The position numbers and the translations under genes are program-made. From positions 124,001 through 188,000 of the forward strand of contig NZ_JBLREB010000004.1 in assembly GCF_048159605.1 (NCBI RefSeq): a DNA stretch of 64,000 nucleotides, given 5' to 3'. The stretch's first letter is position 1, and each line of letters opens with the position of its first letter. The DNA is from Ectobacillus polymachus (lineage in GTDB: Bacteria; Bacillota; Bacilli; Bacillales; Bacillaceae_G). Of this stretch, positions 24,779 through 33,655 are shown in pieces. Under the pieces are notes generated by a model, which worked only from the letters and a program-made list of their open reading frames with translations, did no database searches and was not told the origin of the DNA.

Positions 24779-26710
24779 TTATTCGTTTGCTTTTAGTAAT
24801 CGTAAGCCGTTTAAAATGACGAGAATGGTACTACCTTCGTGTCCAATTACCCCATATGGAAGGGCCAAAAATTGAAGGAAGTTTGAGCAAATAAGTAGCG
24901 CAATGACAGATAATGAGAAAATAACATTTTGCTTTACAATTACATTCATACGCTTTGATAACTTAATGGCCTGTGCTAATCGAGAAAGCTCGTTCTTCAT
25001 TAATACAACGTCTGCGGTTTCTAGGGCAACGTCCGTCCCTTCTCCCATTGCAACGCCAATACTAGCAGTTGCAAGTGCAGGAGCATCATTAATACCATCC
25101 CCAACCATTGCCACAGTCCCGTATTTTTCTTTCAATTCCTTAATTGCTTCCACTTTTGTTTCAGGTAGACAGGAACCATAGTATTCAGAAATATTGCTTT
25201 CTGCTGCAATTGCTTTCGCTGTTTGTTCATTGTCTCCTGTAATCATTACCGACTTTACACCAAGTGCATCTAGTGCCTGTATTGTCTTTAATGTTTCCGG
25301 GCGGAGAATGTCCTTTAGCGCAATTAGACCGACAATGCCTTGTTCGTCACTCATATAAACTAGTGTTTTTCCTTCATTCGCAAGCTTTGATGCAATTCCA
25401 TCTTTAAATGTAGCTGCTTCATCTCCAACGAAGGCAGGTTTCCCAATTTTATAAGCTTTATTGTCGACAACTCCTTTTAATCCAAATCCTGTTACATCCT
25501 CTACCTTTTCTGGTTTGACAGGGGCCGCGTTGTATGTTTGCTTCGAAAATTTTACAATTGCTTCTGCCAATGGATGTGTAGAGTGACTTTCGATAGAGGC
25601 CATTATTTGTAACATATCAGCCTCTGTGATTCCTTCTCGTACGAATACATCTGTGACAACGGGACGTCCTTGTGTTAATGTTCCTGTTTTGTCAAAGGCA
25701 ACAGCTCGTAAGGATGCAAGTCGTTCTAAGTGAACACCGCCTTTAAACAAAATACCATGACGTGCACCATTTGAAATGGCAGATAAACTAGCAGGTGTGA
25801 TGGAAGCAACAAGTGCACAAGGAGATGCAACCACTAGTAAAATCATAGCTCGGTATAATGTTTCGTTCCAACTCCAACCAAGGGCATAATGTGGTATGAA
25901 CATCATTAACGCAACGACAGCTAAGACCGCTTTAACATAGGTCCCTTCAAATTTTTCGATAAATAGCTGGGAAGGAGATTTTTCACTTTGCGCACTTTGC
26001 ACCATTCGAATGATTTTTTGAAACAACGTTTGGTCACTATTTTTCGTAATCTTGACTTCAATAGCGCCGCGCATATTTACTGTTCCAGCGAATACATTAT
26101 CATTTACTTTCTTTTCATTTGGGATTGGCTCACCTGTAATAGCAGCTTCATCAACATTTGTTTCACCAACAACAATCATTCCATCAGCAGGAATTCTTTC
26201 TCCTGGTTTAATGAGAATAATATCATCAATTTGAAGTTCTTTTACAGGTACACGTTCTTCGGTTCCATTAGATATACGAAGCGCTTCTTCAGGTTGTAAA
26301 TCAAGAAGTGCGGAAATTTCTTTTTTACTTTTATTCATCGTGTAAGTTTCCATTGCACCGCTAAGTGCGAAGATTAATATTAAGATGGAACCTTCTGCCC
26401 AATATCCAATCATTGCGGAACCAACAGCTGCAAAAATCATCAGCATTTCAACGTTTAAATCTTTTTCCTCGATGGTACTGGTAATTCCCTCTTTCGCTTT
26501 TGCGTATCCACCAATCAGAAAGGCCAGCACAAAGAAGGCAATAGAAACGGTAGTTGCACCTTGCTTATCTAATATCCATCCGATAAGAATGAAAACACCA
26601 GAAGATAGTGCAAATATGAGTTCATGGTGTCTTTTGAATGTCTCCATGAATGAAGCTGTTTGATTATTCTTTACTTGTTTTTGCTCAAGTGTTTTTGCTT
26701 GGCTACTCAT
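24779..26710 (-). CDS. pfeT: P1B-4 type metal-transporting ATPase (PfeT/ZosA-like)
   Basis: 643-aa membrane pump. The transmembrane metal site is SPC (VASPCALVASITP), not CPC, and the last membrane helices contain HEGST. That pair is characteristic of subgroup P1B-4 (Fe2+, Co2+, Zn2+ exporters such as B. subtilis PfeT, formerly ZosA). Phosphorylation motif DKTGTLT, TGEP, HP (SHSTHPLAEAI) and GDGINDAPAL are intact. There is no N-terminal CxxC metal-binding domain. The second ATG (26710) is 9 bp after GAGAGGAG, better placed than the first (26719). Export of iron or zinc is expected. A structured leader precedes it. Confidence 0.88.
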   Translation of the reverse strand: MSSQAKTLEQKQVKNNQTASFMETFKRHHELIFALSSGVFILIGWILDKQGATTVSIAFFVLAFLIGGYAKAKEGITSTIEEKDLNVEMLMIFAAVGSAMIGYWAEGSILILIFALSGAMETYTMNKSKKEISALLDLQPEEALRISNGTEERVPVKELQIDDIILIKPGERIPADGMIVVGETNVDEAAITGEPIPNEKKVNDNVFAGTVNMRGAIEVKITKNSDQTLFQKIIRMVQSAQSEKSPSQLFIEKFEGTYVKAVLAVVALMMFIPHYALGWSWNETLYRAMILLVVASPCALVASITPASLSAISNGARHGILFKGGVHLERLASLRAVAFDKTGTLTQGRPVVTDVFVREGITEADMLQIMASIESHSTHPLAEAIVKFSKQTYNAAPVKPEKVEDVTGFGLKGVVDNKAYKIGKPAFVGDEAATFKDGIASKLANEGKTLVYMSDEQGIVGLIALKDILRPETLKTIQALDALGVKSVMITGDNEQTAKAIAAESNISEYYGSCLPETKVEAIKELKEKYGTVAMVGDGINDAPALATASIGVAMGEGTDVALETADVVLMKNELSRLAQAIKLSKRMNVIVKQNVIFSLSVIALLICSNFLQFLALPYGVIGHEGSTILVILNGLRLLKANE

Positions 26711-26759
26711 ATAAATCATCTCCTCTCTTTTCTTCTAATGAGAAAAAGAATCAAAATCG

Positions 26760-26828
26760 CTACCCCTAAAAAACACGAAAGCTGCCATCCAAATGGATAG
26801 CAGCGCTATATCAAGTCTTATGGGGTAT
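26760..26828 (-). promoter_or_regulatory. structured leader of the P-type ATPase gene (possible attenuator or riboswitch)
   Basis: On the minus strand a TATAAT (26852-26847) is followed by RNA that can form an outer stem TACCCC/GGGGTA (26822-26827 with 26761-26766) around an inner hairpin GCTGCTATCC/GGATGGCAGC with a 4-nt loop, then a T-rich stretch. It matches no metal riboswitch consensus I know (not yybP-ykoY or NiCo). The remaining gap up to 27152 shows nothing else. Confidence 0.45.
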
Positions 26829-27152
26829 TTAGTTTTCCTCGCCCTCATTATATCATGAAACATCTATGGAGTGATATGAAATAATTTGAAAATGAGAAAT
26901 AAAATGTATGCTGTATTTGCTTTCCTATTGAATATATGTAAGCAGACTTCTTAGAACATAAATTGTAGAAATTTTGATGAATTCCTAGGGGAGGACAAGT
27001 TGAAATAAAGACATGAAACAGATAAGATAGACAGAGTATCATTTTATTATTAAGAAGCATTGAGTCAGTAATAGGATTAGAAAACTGTTTCGTATGTATC
27101 GGATTTAGATAGAAAGGATCTGTTTACGTATAGGAGGGTGCAATGCAATAGA

Positions 27153-27755
27153 ATGGAACAGCATATTATGCAATGGATTATGCACTATGGCTATTTGGGT
27201 TTAATTGTTGTATTGGCAGGAGGGGTAGTTGGATTACCCGTTCCTGATGAGCTGATTCTCACATTTGTTGGTTATAACGTATCACAAGGATATATGACAT
27301 ACATAGCAGCTATTGTATGCGGTTTGTTAGGAGCAATGCTAGGAATTACGTTAAGCTATTTGTTAGGATGTAAGCTTGGCTTACCTGTATTACAGAAATT
27401 CGGGTCAAAGTTCGGAATCACAGAAGCAAAAATACAACGAACACATGTATTATTTAAAAGATTTGGCCCTTTTCTCTTAATAATTGGATATTTTTTACCG
27501 GGGGTTAGGCATTTGACTGCCTATTTTGCTGGTATTTCATCTCTTAGTTATCGGCGCTTCTGTGCATATGCTTATTCTGGAGCGTTTTTATGGGTAATGG
27601 TATTCATTACACTTGGAAGAAAATTAGGAGATAATTGGCATGTCGTGATTCGAACCATCCATCATTATGGTACGATGCTAACCATTACATGCATATGTAT
27701 TGGAGTACTAACGTGGTTGTATATGCAGGCGATAAAAAACGCTCGTGAAAGTTAA
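27153..27755 (+). CDS. DedA family membrane protein
   Basis: 200-aa inner-membrane protein with about five hydrophobic segments. DedA-family marks are the glycine-proline motif GGVVGLPVPDELILTFVG near residue 25 and RFGPFLLIIGYFLPGVRHLTAYFAG near residue 105, with the conserved arginine. DedA proteins act in lipid scrambling and envelope homeostasis. An in-frame GTG (27138) overlaps the ribosome site GGAGGG, so ATG 27153 was chosen; the spacing is long, so the start is uncertain. Confidence 0.88.
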   Translation: MEQHIMQWIMHYGYLGLIVVLAGGVVGLPVPDELILTFVGYNVSQGYMTYIAAIVCGLLGAMLGITLSYLLGCKLGLPVLQKFGSKFGITEAKIQRTHVLFKRFGPFLLIIGYFLPGVRHLTAYFAGISSLSYRRFCAYAYSGAFLWVMVFITLGRKLGDNWHVVIRTIHHYGTMLTITCICIGVLTWLYMQAIKNARES

Positions 27756-27760
27756 AGTAA

Positions 27761-27798
27761 AAAAAAACAAGATTGGCCTACGCCAATCTTGTTTTTTT
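27761..27798. terminator. bidirectional terminator between dedA and NAGPA genes
   Basis: Palindrome with a 17-bp stem (27761-27777 with 27782-27798) of A/T tails around AACAAGATTGGC. Confidence 0.93.
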
Positions 27799-27803
27799 TT
27801 ACT

Positions 27804-28892
27804 TTATTTTGTTACAGCTGGAAGACCAGTAATTTCTGAAATTTTATCAGCTGGTTGTTCTTGTCCGTCAATCGTTACGGTAACCTTTTGTTTCGGATTA
27901 GCAGTTACTACCCATGCGTTAGGTAGATAACGAGATTTAAATTTAGTTGCAGGGACGTTAATAATATCTCCCATTGCATATAGAGTAGAAGAAGCTCCGC
28001 CATCCATAGCCATCGCATTGTAAGCGCCTCGGTCATATAATAGGTCTTGGCAGTCCTTAATGGATGCGCCTAAACTATGTGGTTGTCTTCCATCAATAAC
28101 GAGAAACATAAGCGTACCATCTTTCTTTTGGGCCATAATGGTTCTTGGACCATAGCCCCAGCCGCCGTTTCCGCTTGTAATCATTTTTTGACCATTTACA
28201 ATCAATTGTGGCATAAATCCTGCGGCAGATTCAACGCCTTTATCAATGAGCTGCTTTGCAGAATAATCACCCGTTATCATTTCACCGTATTTTGTTAAAC
28301 CAGAAATAATGGTGCTGGTATTTTCATCTTTTGGTGTATTAATAATTTTACCATCTGTAATTACGATTCCAATTCCAACACTACCGCCGCCGACTCCTGT
28401 TTCATCAACAAAGCCGCTTGCATTTACAGCAGCGAGTGCTTTTTCGCGTTGAGCCATTACATAAATCTTCTCACCAACATCCGCACCTTGCGTTCCTTGT
28501 TGGTTAACAAGCTTCACATTAAGCGGATTGCTTATCGTCATAAGCTTACCTTCATAGAAGTGATCATCAAACTTTTGTTTTACTGTTTCAATTGTAATAT
28601 TTAAAGGTTCCGTTTTCTTTTTTTCAAGTTCTTTTTGCGATAAACTAAACGTTTCATTACTGTTTATTGTCTTTGGATCGTAGATGTTTTTAACAATGGC
28701 ATCTAATTCACTCTGAGGTAAGAGTAATAATTTTGCGTATTGGCGATGCTGGGATGTAAGAATAGTTTCTGCAGCAATCGTCCGTAATTGATGACCATAA
28801 GGTGTCGCAAATAATACAATGCCAGCACATATAATAATGCTAAATCCTACTGTTAAAAGAATTTTCAGAGAAAGGATTAGCTTTCGTTTCAT
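27804..28892 (-). CDS. phosphodiester glycosidase family protein (NAGPA domain)
   Basis: 362-aa protein anchored by one N-terminal membrane helix (ILLTVGFSIIICAGIVLFATPYG), facing outside. The C-terminal half is the NAGPA/DUF2233 phosphodiester glycosidase domain: VNASGF, GWGYGPRTIMAQKKDGTL, VIDGRQPHSLG and AMDGGASSTLYA. Such domains remove sugars linked through phosphodiesters and often occur with exopolysaccharide or wall genes; no such genes flank it here. ATG follows GGGAGA on the minus strand. Confidence 0.88.
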   Translation of the reverse strand: MKRKLILSLKILLTVGFSIIICAGIVLFATPYGHQLRTIAAETILTSQHRQYAKLLLLPQSELDAIVKNIYDPKTINSNETFSLSQKELEKKKTEPLNITIETVKQKFDDHFYEGKLMTISNPLNVKLVNQQGTQGADVGEKIYVMAQREKALAAVNASGFVDETGVGGGSVGIGIVITDGKIINTPKDENTSTIISGLTKYGEMITGDYSAKQLIDKGVESAAGFMPQLIVNGQKMITSGNGGWGYGPRTIMAQKKDGTLMFLVIDGRQPHSLGASIKDCQDLLYDRGAYNAMAMDGGASSTLYAMGDIINVPATKFKSRYLPNAWVVTANPKQKVTVTIDGQEQPADKISEITGLPAVTK

Positions 28893-29327
28893 TCATAAAT
28901 CTCCCTTCATGTAACGCATAACGATACTATAGTATCATATTTAAAAGATAAGTTTACAACGTAAAAATTATGAAACATATACAAGTAATAGCAGCTTATA
29001 AAAGCAAAACCTATATGTAGCTATGGATAAACATTCGCAGTCTGTTAGAAGTAGGAATCTACACCTGAGCGGAAGTATAGCTATAAGGGAGGTATGAAAA
29101 GCCATTTAATACTTGATTGGAGTATTCATAAAAAAAGCAAAACAAATCCCATTACATAATCACTATAAAATTTTATACAATCTATTGAATATATTATAGA
29201 TGGTTTTATAACTATTCAATTACAGATGTGTTAAAGTTTCATGTAGTTCTGTTACCTTCATTGTAATATTTGTATTATAGGGTAAGATTATGGAGTCCAT
29301 TATAATGGAAGATTTCATTTGTATAAT
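28893..29327. other. AT-rich intergenic region, no gene seen
   Basis: About 435 bp between the glycosidase start and the terminator of a small gene. AT-rich with short imperfect palindromes near 29180-29220. It must hold the glycosidase promoter; no ORF with a ribosome site and no known RNA motif was found. Confidence 0.5.
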
Positions 29328-29364
29328 AAAAAGGAGAAGGGCAATTGCGCCTTCTCCTTTTTAT
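29328..29364 (-). terminator. terminator of the BH0509-like gene
   Basis: AAAAAGGAGAAGG pairs with CCTTCTCCTTTTT around a 10-nt loop containing GCAATTGC; T run on both strands. Confidence 0.9.
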
Positions 29365-29387
29365 TGAATACTCCCCTTGTTTATCTA

Positions 29388-29534
29388 TTATTCTGCGATT
29401 TCTTCAAGATGAAAATACGTTACGTTGTAGATGTGTTCAACTTCTTCGTCTGTCATAAACGTTAATTCCTCACGTTGTAATCCTCTTTGTTTCTCAATAA
29501 ACTCGATCATGTTTCTACGCTCTTCTCTTCTCAT
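29388..29534 (-). CDS. BH0509 family small protein (48 aa)
   Basis: MRREERRNMIEFIEKQRGLQ opens a 48-residue protein like the BH0509 family of bacilli (basic start, central ELTFMTDEEVEHIYN). Function unknown. ATG 29534 is preceded on the minus strand by GGGGGAA, and a strong terminator follows, so the gene is well bounded. Confidence 0.75.
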   Translation of the reverse strand: MRREERRNMIEFIEKQRGLQREELTFMTDEEVEHIYNVTYFHLEEIAE

Positions 29535-29792
29535 TATAAATTCCCCCATCCCACTGTTTTAATACAGTTTATTTAAGTTGATATTATTATATAACAGAAA
29601 ATCCAAAAAGTGCTACACTTTTTTAAAAAAAATACAAATTTTTAAAGAAAAGGTATTTTGATGGGGGACGCCTTTTCATCGGTGGGGAAAAGCATTATTT
29701 TTTAAACAAATAGAAGATAAATTTTACGAAACAAGGTGAAGAATAATGATAGAATGAAGATTATCGAAAGTAGGGAAGGGTTGGAGCATTTT

Positions 29793-30848
29793 ATGGTTAA
29801 TAAATTGTTCTTATTGTTTGTTACAATTGGACTACCAGTATCAATTGTAGGAAACATACTTCATTGGCCAGATACGATAATGTTTGGCATATACTGCCTT
29901 ACCATTATTGCATTAGCTAGCTTAATGGGGAGAGCAACAGAAAGTCTTGCTATTGTTTCAGGTCCACGTGTAGGTGGATTATTAAATGCAACATTTGGAA
30001 ACGCCGTAGAATTAATTATTTCGATTTTTTCGCTGAAGGCAGGATTAACAGAAGTGGTACTTGCTTCGCTAACAGGTTCTGTCTTAGGGAACCTATTGCT
30101 CGTTGCAGGTCTATCATTTTTTATTGGAGGATTAAAATATAAGCGTCAATCATTCAATGTGTTTGATGCTCGGCACAATTCAACGCTGCTAGTTTTTGCT
30201 GTTATCGTTGCATTTGTTATTCCTGAAGTATTCTCACAAACATTGAACGATTCGAAGACGTTTTCGTTAAGTGTGGGTATTTCCATTATCTTAATAATTC
30301 TCTATCTTGCAGGTCTATTCTTTAAATTGGTTACACATCGTGGTGTGTATCAGCATCAAGAAGTAGAGGAAGTAACTGAAGAAAAACCAGAGTGGGGAAA
30401 AACAAAAGCCATGAGTGTTCTTGCACTGGCAACTATAGCTGTTGCCTATGAATCAGAATCCTTAGTACATACATTTGAATCTGTTGCGACCGCATTCGGC
30501 TGGTCGGAATTATTCATAGGGATTATCATTGTAGCAATTGTCGGTAATGCAGCCGAACATGCTTCTGCTGTTATGATGGCATATAAAAATAAAGTGAACG
30601 TTGCAGTAGAAATTGCCATTGGCTCTACGCTGCAAGTGGCAATGTTCGTAGCCCCTGTTTTGGTGCTGTTATCCATTTTATTGCAGCAGCAAATGCCGCT
30701 AGTGTTTACATTACCTGAATTGGTTGCGATGAGTACAGCTGTATTTTTAATAATCTCCATTTCAAACGATGGAGACACAAATTGGTTTGAAGGGGGAACC
30801 CTATTAGCGGCTTATATCATCATGGGAATAGGTTTTTATCTTCTATAA
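29793..30848 (+). CDS. yfkE: calcium/proton exchanger (YfkE/Cax)
   Basis: 351-aa Ca2+/H+ antiporter with 11 hydrophobic segments. The two CaCA alpha-repeats are visible: LLNATFGNAVELIISIFSLK near residue 65 and IVGNAAEHASAVMMAYKNK near residue 250, each with the conserved acidic residue. Translation from ATG 29793 behind GGAG gives exactly the length of B. subtilis YfkE; the frame extends to GTG 29736, giving 370 aa. It exports Ca2+ using the proton gradient. yfkD follows, as in B. subtilis. Confidence 0.92.
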   Translation: MVNKLFLLFVTIGLPVSIVGNILHWPDTIMFGIYCLTIIALASLMGRATESLAIVSGPRVGGLLNATFGNAVELIISIFSLKAGLTEVVLASLTGSVLGNLLLVAGLSFFIGGLKYKRQSFNVFDARHNSTLLVFAVIVAFVIPEVFSQTLNDSKTFSLSVGISIILIILYLAGLFFKLVTHRGVYQHQEVEEVTEEKPEWGKTKAMSVLALATIAVAYESESLVHTFESVATAFGWSELFIGIIIVAIVGNAAEHASAVMMAYKNKVNVAVEIAIGSTLQVAMFVAPVLVLLSILLQQQMPLVFTLPELVAMSTAVFLIISISNDGDTNWFEGGTLLAAYIIMGIGFYLL

Positions 30849-30866
30849 TAAAACATGAATACAATG

Positions 30867-30901
30867 ATCGACTCTATTTTAAAGTAGGGTCGATTTTTTT
30901 G
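30867..30901 (+). terminator. Rho-independent terminator after yfkE
   Basis: ATCGACTCTA pairs with TAGGGTCGAT (one U-G), then seven T. Confidence 0.88.
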
Positions 30902-30976
30902 TGATTTTTTTGGCATAACGGCGGAAAGAGAAGAAAACAATAACTATGATTCACTATATATGAAAGGAGATTTATC

Positions 30977-31762
30977 ATGGAATGTGCAAAACGTGTCATT
31001 ATGCTTTTCCTTCTTTTTTGCATCTTCTCTTACCCGTTTGAAGTGTATGGAAGTGAGAAAATTCCACCGTCAGTAGTCGATATTTCAAAGGACAATACGT
31101 ATCCGAATGCAACTCAAAACGTCCCACGATTGCAGCCTAGCGAGCTTGCAAAACGGCTAGTAGAATCTTCACCGGTACCTATTGAAAACCCGGATTTAAT
31201 ACGGATGTTAAATGAAACCTCAATCGCTAACGCACCGCTTGCGGTTGGTTATAAAGCAAGAATTTATTTAGGACAATGGCCATTACAATATGAATCATCA
31301 GAAACTGTAGTGAATTGGGAATATCAGCAGGTTAACAAAAACTACATGGATAATCGCGGGAATGGTGCCTTTGTACAAATGGTATATCATCAAGATCAGC
31401 AGAAAGTCATACGAGGGGGCTTAACGGCAAATGTGAAAAATGCCGACGAAGTCAAAAAAATGATGATGCTAAAAGCGATGGACAAAACACATTTACCCCT
31501 TGCATTTCAAACGATAGTCGGATACGGAACGAAGCATAGTCGTGTATATAACTTGTCTCCAAATAACATTGGCTATCTGTATGCCTATGTACCGGCGGTA
31601 AGTGAAAAAGGAAAGATCACGTATGGAGAAGTTTATCTCGTGTTAAAAGGAAACCAGCACAAGCTTGACATTGAAAACGTAACCTCACAAGGCATTGGGG
31701 CATGGATTCCAATTCAAGATAGGCTTTCTTTTGGATTTTTAGCAACGCCGAAGCCAAGATGA
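30977..31762 (+). CDS. yfkD: YfkD-like exported protein
   Basis: 261 aa with an N-terminal signal peptide (RVIMLFLLFCIFSYPFEVYGSE, cleavage near residue 25). The mature part (PPSVVDISKDNTYPNATQN ... IGYLYAYVPAVSEKGKITYGEVYLVL) matches YfkD, a bacillus-specific protein of unknown function. ATG 30977 follows AAAGGAG. Its place between yfkE and yfkAB is conserved. Confidence 0.85.
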   Translation: MECAKRVIMLFLLFCIFSYPFEVYGSEKIPPSVVDISKDNTYPNATQNVPRLQPSELAKRLVESSPVPIENPDLIRMLNETSIANAPLAVGYKARIYLGQWPLQYESSETVVNWEYQQVNKNYMDNRGNGAFVQMVYHQDQQKVIRGGLTANVKNADEVKKMMMLKAMDKTHLPLAFQTIVGYGTKHSRVYNLSPNNIGYLYAYVPAVSEKGKITYGEVYLVLKGNQHKLDIENVTSQGIGAWIPIQDRLSFGFLATPKPR

Positions 31763-31784
31763 CCCCAGCGAGGTACTAAGTTAT

Positions 31785-31820
31785 CTGAAAAAGCCGGGAG
31801 CAATCTCCTGGCTTTTTCAG
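31785..31820. terminator. terminator after yfkD
   Basis: 16-bp stem CTGAAAAAGCCGGGAG / CTCCTGGCTTTTTCAG with a 4-nt loop. Confidence 0.88.
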
Positions 31821-31837
31821 AGGACATATTTTGCTTT

Positions 31838-31990
31838 TTTATCCCGCTTTAACGGGCAGTAAGACCCACACCTCAAGATTCAGAGAGAAGCAAGGAAGAT
31901 GGGTGGGGGACAACTGCCCGTAAAAGTCCGAATTGGGTGGGCTAACCATCAGTGGGAAAAACCCCCCCACTGATGGAAGTTTCACTTTAT
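31838..31990 (+). repeat. bcr1-like mobile repeat with TTTAT target duplication
   Basis: A 143-bp unit (31843-31985) lies between direct copies of TTTAT (31838-31842 and 31986-31990). It folds into GGGCAGT/ACTGCCC (31854-31860 with 31913-31919) enclosing an inner stem, then CCATCAGTGGG/CCCACTGATGG (31946-31956 with 31966-31976), and ends AAGTTTCAC. The size, structure and TTTAT duplication resemble bcr1 of the B. cereus group. Its right-hand TTTAT supplies part of the yfkAB stop codon. Confidence 0.7.
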
Positions 31991-33105
31991 AACACTGCTT
32001 TTTTCTCTAAAAAGTTTTCCTCTGGATAGTAACTATTTTTCACAAGTATGTTCGGACCGAGACATTTTACAGAGGAGCAGTGACAGCTGAGGGATTTAGC
32101 CACTGCTGATTGCTGCCATGCTTCATATGCTTCTTGCAACGTATTTGTTTGAATGTTTCCAAGAATAGGTATATCACCAAAATCTGTTACGATGATGTTT
32201 CCATCGAAAATGTTAATGTTGAGGCGAGAGCGGCCGTCTGGATCATTACGAACCGTAACGTTTTTACTGCCTCGCAGTTTCCTTAAAATAGCCTGATCCT
32301 TTTCATCGCTGCTACAAGCATAAAACGGCAATGTTCCAAAGAGCATCCAAACATTTTCGTTACGAATGTCAAGAAGGTGAGAAATAGCACCGCGAATTTC
32401 ATCCTTCGTAAGTATTTCTAAATTGCTTGCGAAATCGCTAGGATACATAGGATGTACTTCGTGACGCATGCATCCCATTTCCTCGACAATTTGCTTATGG
32501 ATATGTTCAATATGAGGAAGCGTACGTTTATTTAGCATCGTTTCCGCTGAAACAAGTACACCAGCTTTTGAAAGTGCCTTACTATTATCAATCATTCGTC
32601 TGAAAAGCTGTTCTCTTTGGGCGATACTTGGCTTTTTCTCCATCATGGCAAATCCGCCTTCTACGAAATCTTGCACTGTACCCCAGTTATGTGAAATATG
32701 TAAGACATCTAAGTAAGGAATGATTTGCTCATATTTTGAAAGCTCAATCGTTAAGTTTGAATTAATTTGTGTTCGTACGCCTCGTTCGTGTGCATATTTA
32801 AAAAGAGGCATTACATACTCCGCCACCGATTTCTTCGATAGCATCGGTTCACCACCTGTAATGCTTAGCGAGCGTAATGTAGGAATTTCATCTAAACGTT
32901 GTATAAGTAAATCCAGCGGCAAAGGATCCGGATCTTTCGACTGTAATGTGTAACCAACAGCGCAATGCTCACATCGCATATTGCAAAGCGTTGTAGTCGT
33001 AAACTCCACGTTTGTTAGCTTACATTCACCGTACTCTTCAACATCCAAATAGGCTTCCCATGGATCGTAAGAAGGAGTAATCGGTTTTTGTTGTGATACA
33101 TTCAT
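31987..33105 (-). CDS. yfkAB: radical SAM/CxCxxxxC motif protein YfkAB
   Basis: 372-aa iron-sulfur enzyme. The radical SAM motif CNMRCEHC near residue 42 binds the catalytic [4Fe-4S] cluster and SITGGEPML contacts SAM. The C-terminal CHCSSVKC (CxCxxxxC) near residue 345 marks this subfamily and may bind a second cluster. B. subtilis has the two parts annotated as yfkA and yfkB. Substrate unknown. ATG follows AAAGGAG on the minus strand. The gene's end abuts a bcr1-like repeat. Confidence 0.93.
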   Translation of the reverse strand: MNVSQQKPITPSYDPWEAYLDVEEYGECKLTNVEFTTTTLCNMRCEHCAVGYTLQSKDPDPLPLDLLIQRLDEIPTLRSLSITGGEPMLSKKSVAEYVMPLFKYAHERGVRTQINSNLTIELSKYEQIIPYLDVLHISHNWGTVQDFVEGGFAMMEKKPSIAQREQLFRRMIDNSKALSKAGVLVSAETMLNKRTLPHIEHIHKQIVEEMGCMRHEVHPMYPSDFASNLEILTKDEIRGAISHLLDIRNENVWMLFGTLPFYACSSDEKDQAILRKLRGSKNVTVRNDPDGRSRLNINIFDGNIIVTDFGDIPILGNIQTNTLQEAYEAWQQSAVAKSLSCHCSSVKCLGPNILVKNSYYPEENFLEKKAVL

Positions 33106-33286
33106 GTAAAAAACTCCTTTTTCTCGTCATTTCTACGAATACTCGTAGAAATACGATTACTTCAGTGATCATTCAATGTTAATCATAGAAGAAATTTTCC
33201 TGTTAATAAACCGTTTTGCCTAAAAATTTTCAAAGGGGTACAATTCCTGTATACTATTATTATTCAGATATAAAGGAGCGAATATT

Positions 33287-33466
33287 GTGGGAAACGCTGT
33301 TCACGATAAAGATTCACAATTACTCTATTTGAAAAAACGATTAAATATGTTTGTTGAAGTAATTGATACAATGGAACCAGAAGAAGTGGAAGTAGAAGAT
33401 ATTGATCGCTTACTTCAAATGCTAGATGAACTGGAACATAAATGCGAGCAGTTTAAAAAAGATTAA
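33287..33466 (+). CDS. SE1561 family small protein (59 aa)
   Basis: Begins GNAVHDKDSQLLYLKKRL and is acidic, two-helix, with RLLQMLDELEHKCEQFKKD at the end, like the SE1561 family of Firmicutes. Function unknown. GTG 33287 is 6 bp after AAAGGAGCG and a terminator follows 10 bp after the stop. Confidence 0.8.
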   Translation: MGNAVHDKDSQLLYLKKRLNMFVEVIDTMEPEEVEVEDIDRLLQMLDELEHKCEQFKKD

Positions 33467-33475
33467 GTAAGATAC

Positions 33476-33506
33476 AACCAGCAGAAATCATTCTGCTGGT
33501 TTGTAC
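33476..33506 (+). terminator. terminator after SE1561-like gene
   Basis: AACCAGCAGAA pairs with TTCTGCTGGTT around ATCA. Confidence 0.85.
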
Positions 33507-33561
33507 TTTTTATATAATCCTATTGTTATGTTATATATATAAATAAGCCAAGAAAAACTCC

Positions 33562-33591
33562 TTCAACTTTTTATACAAGTAGGAGTATAAT
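33562..33591 (+). promoter_or_regulatory. candidate promoter of fumA
   Basis: TTCAAC (33562-33567), 18-bp spacer, TATAAT (33586-33591). A cre-like site TGATAGCGTTCACA (33617-33630, one mismatch to consensus) lies about 20 bp downstream of the expected start, a position for roadblock repression by CcpA. Confidence 0.4.
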
Positions 33592-33655
33592 CAAATTGTA
33601 AAATATTTCGTAAAATTGATAGCGTTCACATTTACATTGGGAGGGGTATAAACCT

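Noticed and set aside
26760..26828. PreQ1, Mn (yybP-ykoY) or NiCo riboswitch before the metal ATPase
   Set aside because: Key consensus segments are absent; only a generic stem-loop is supported.
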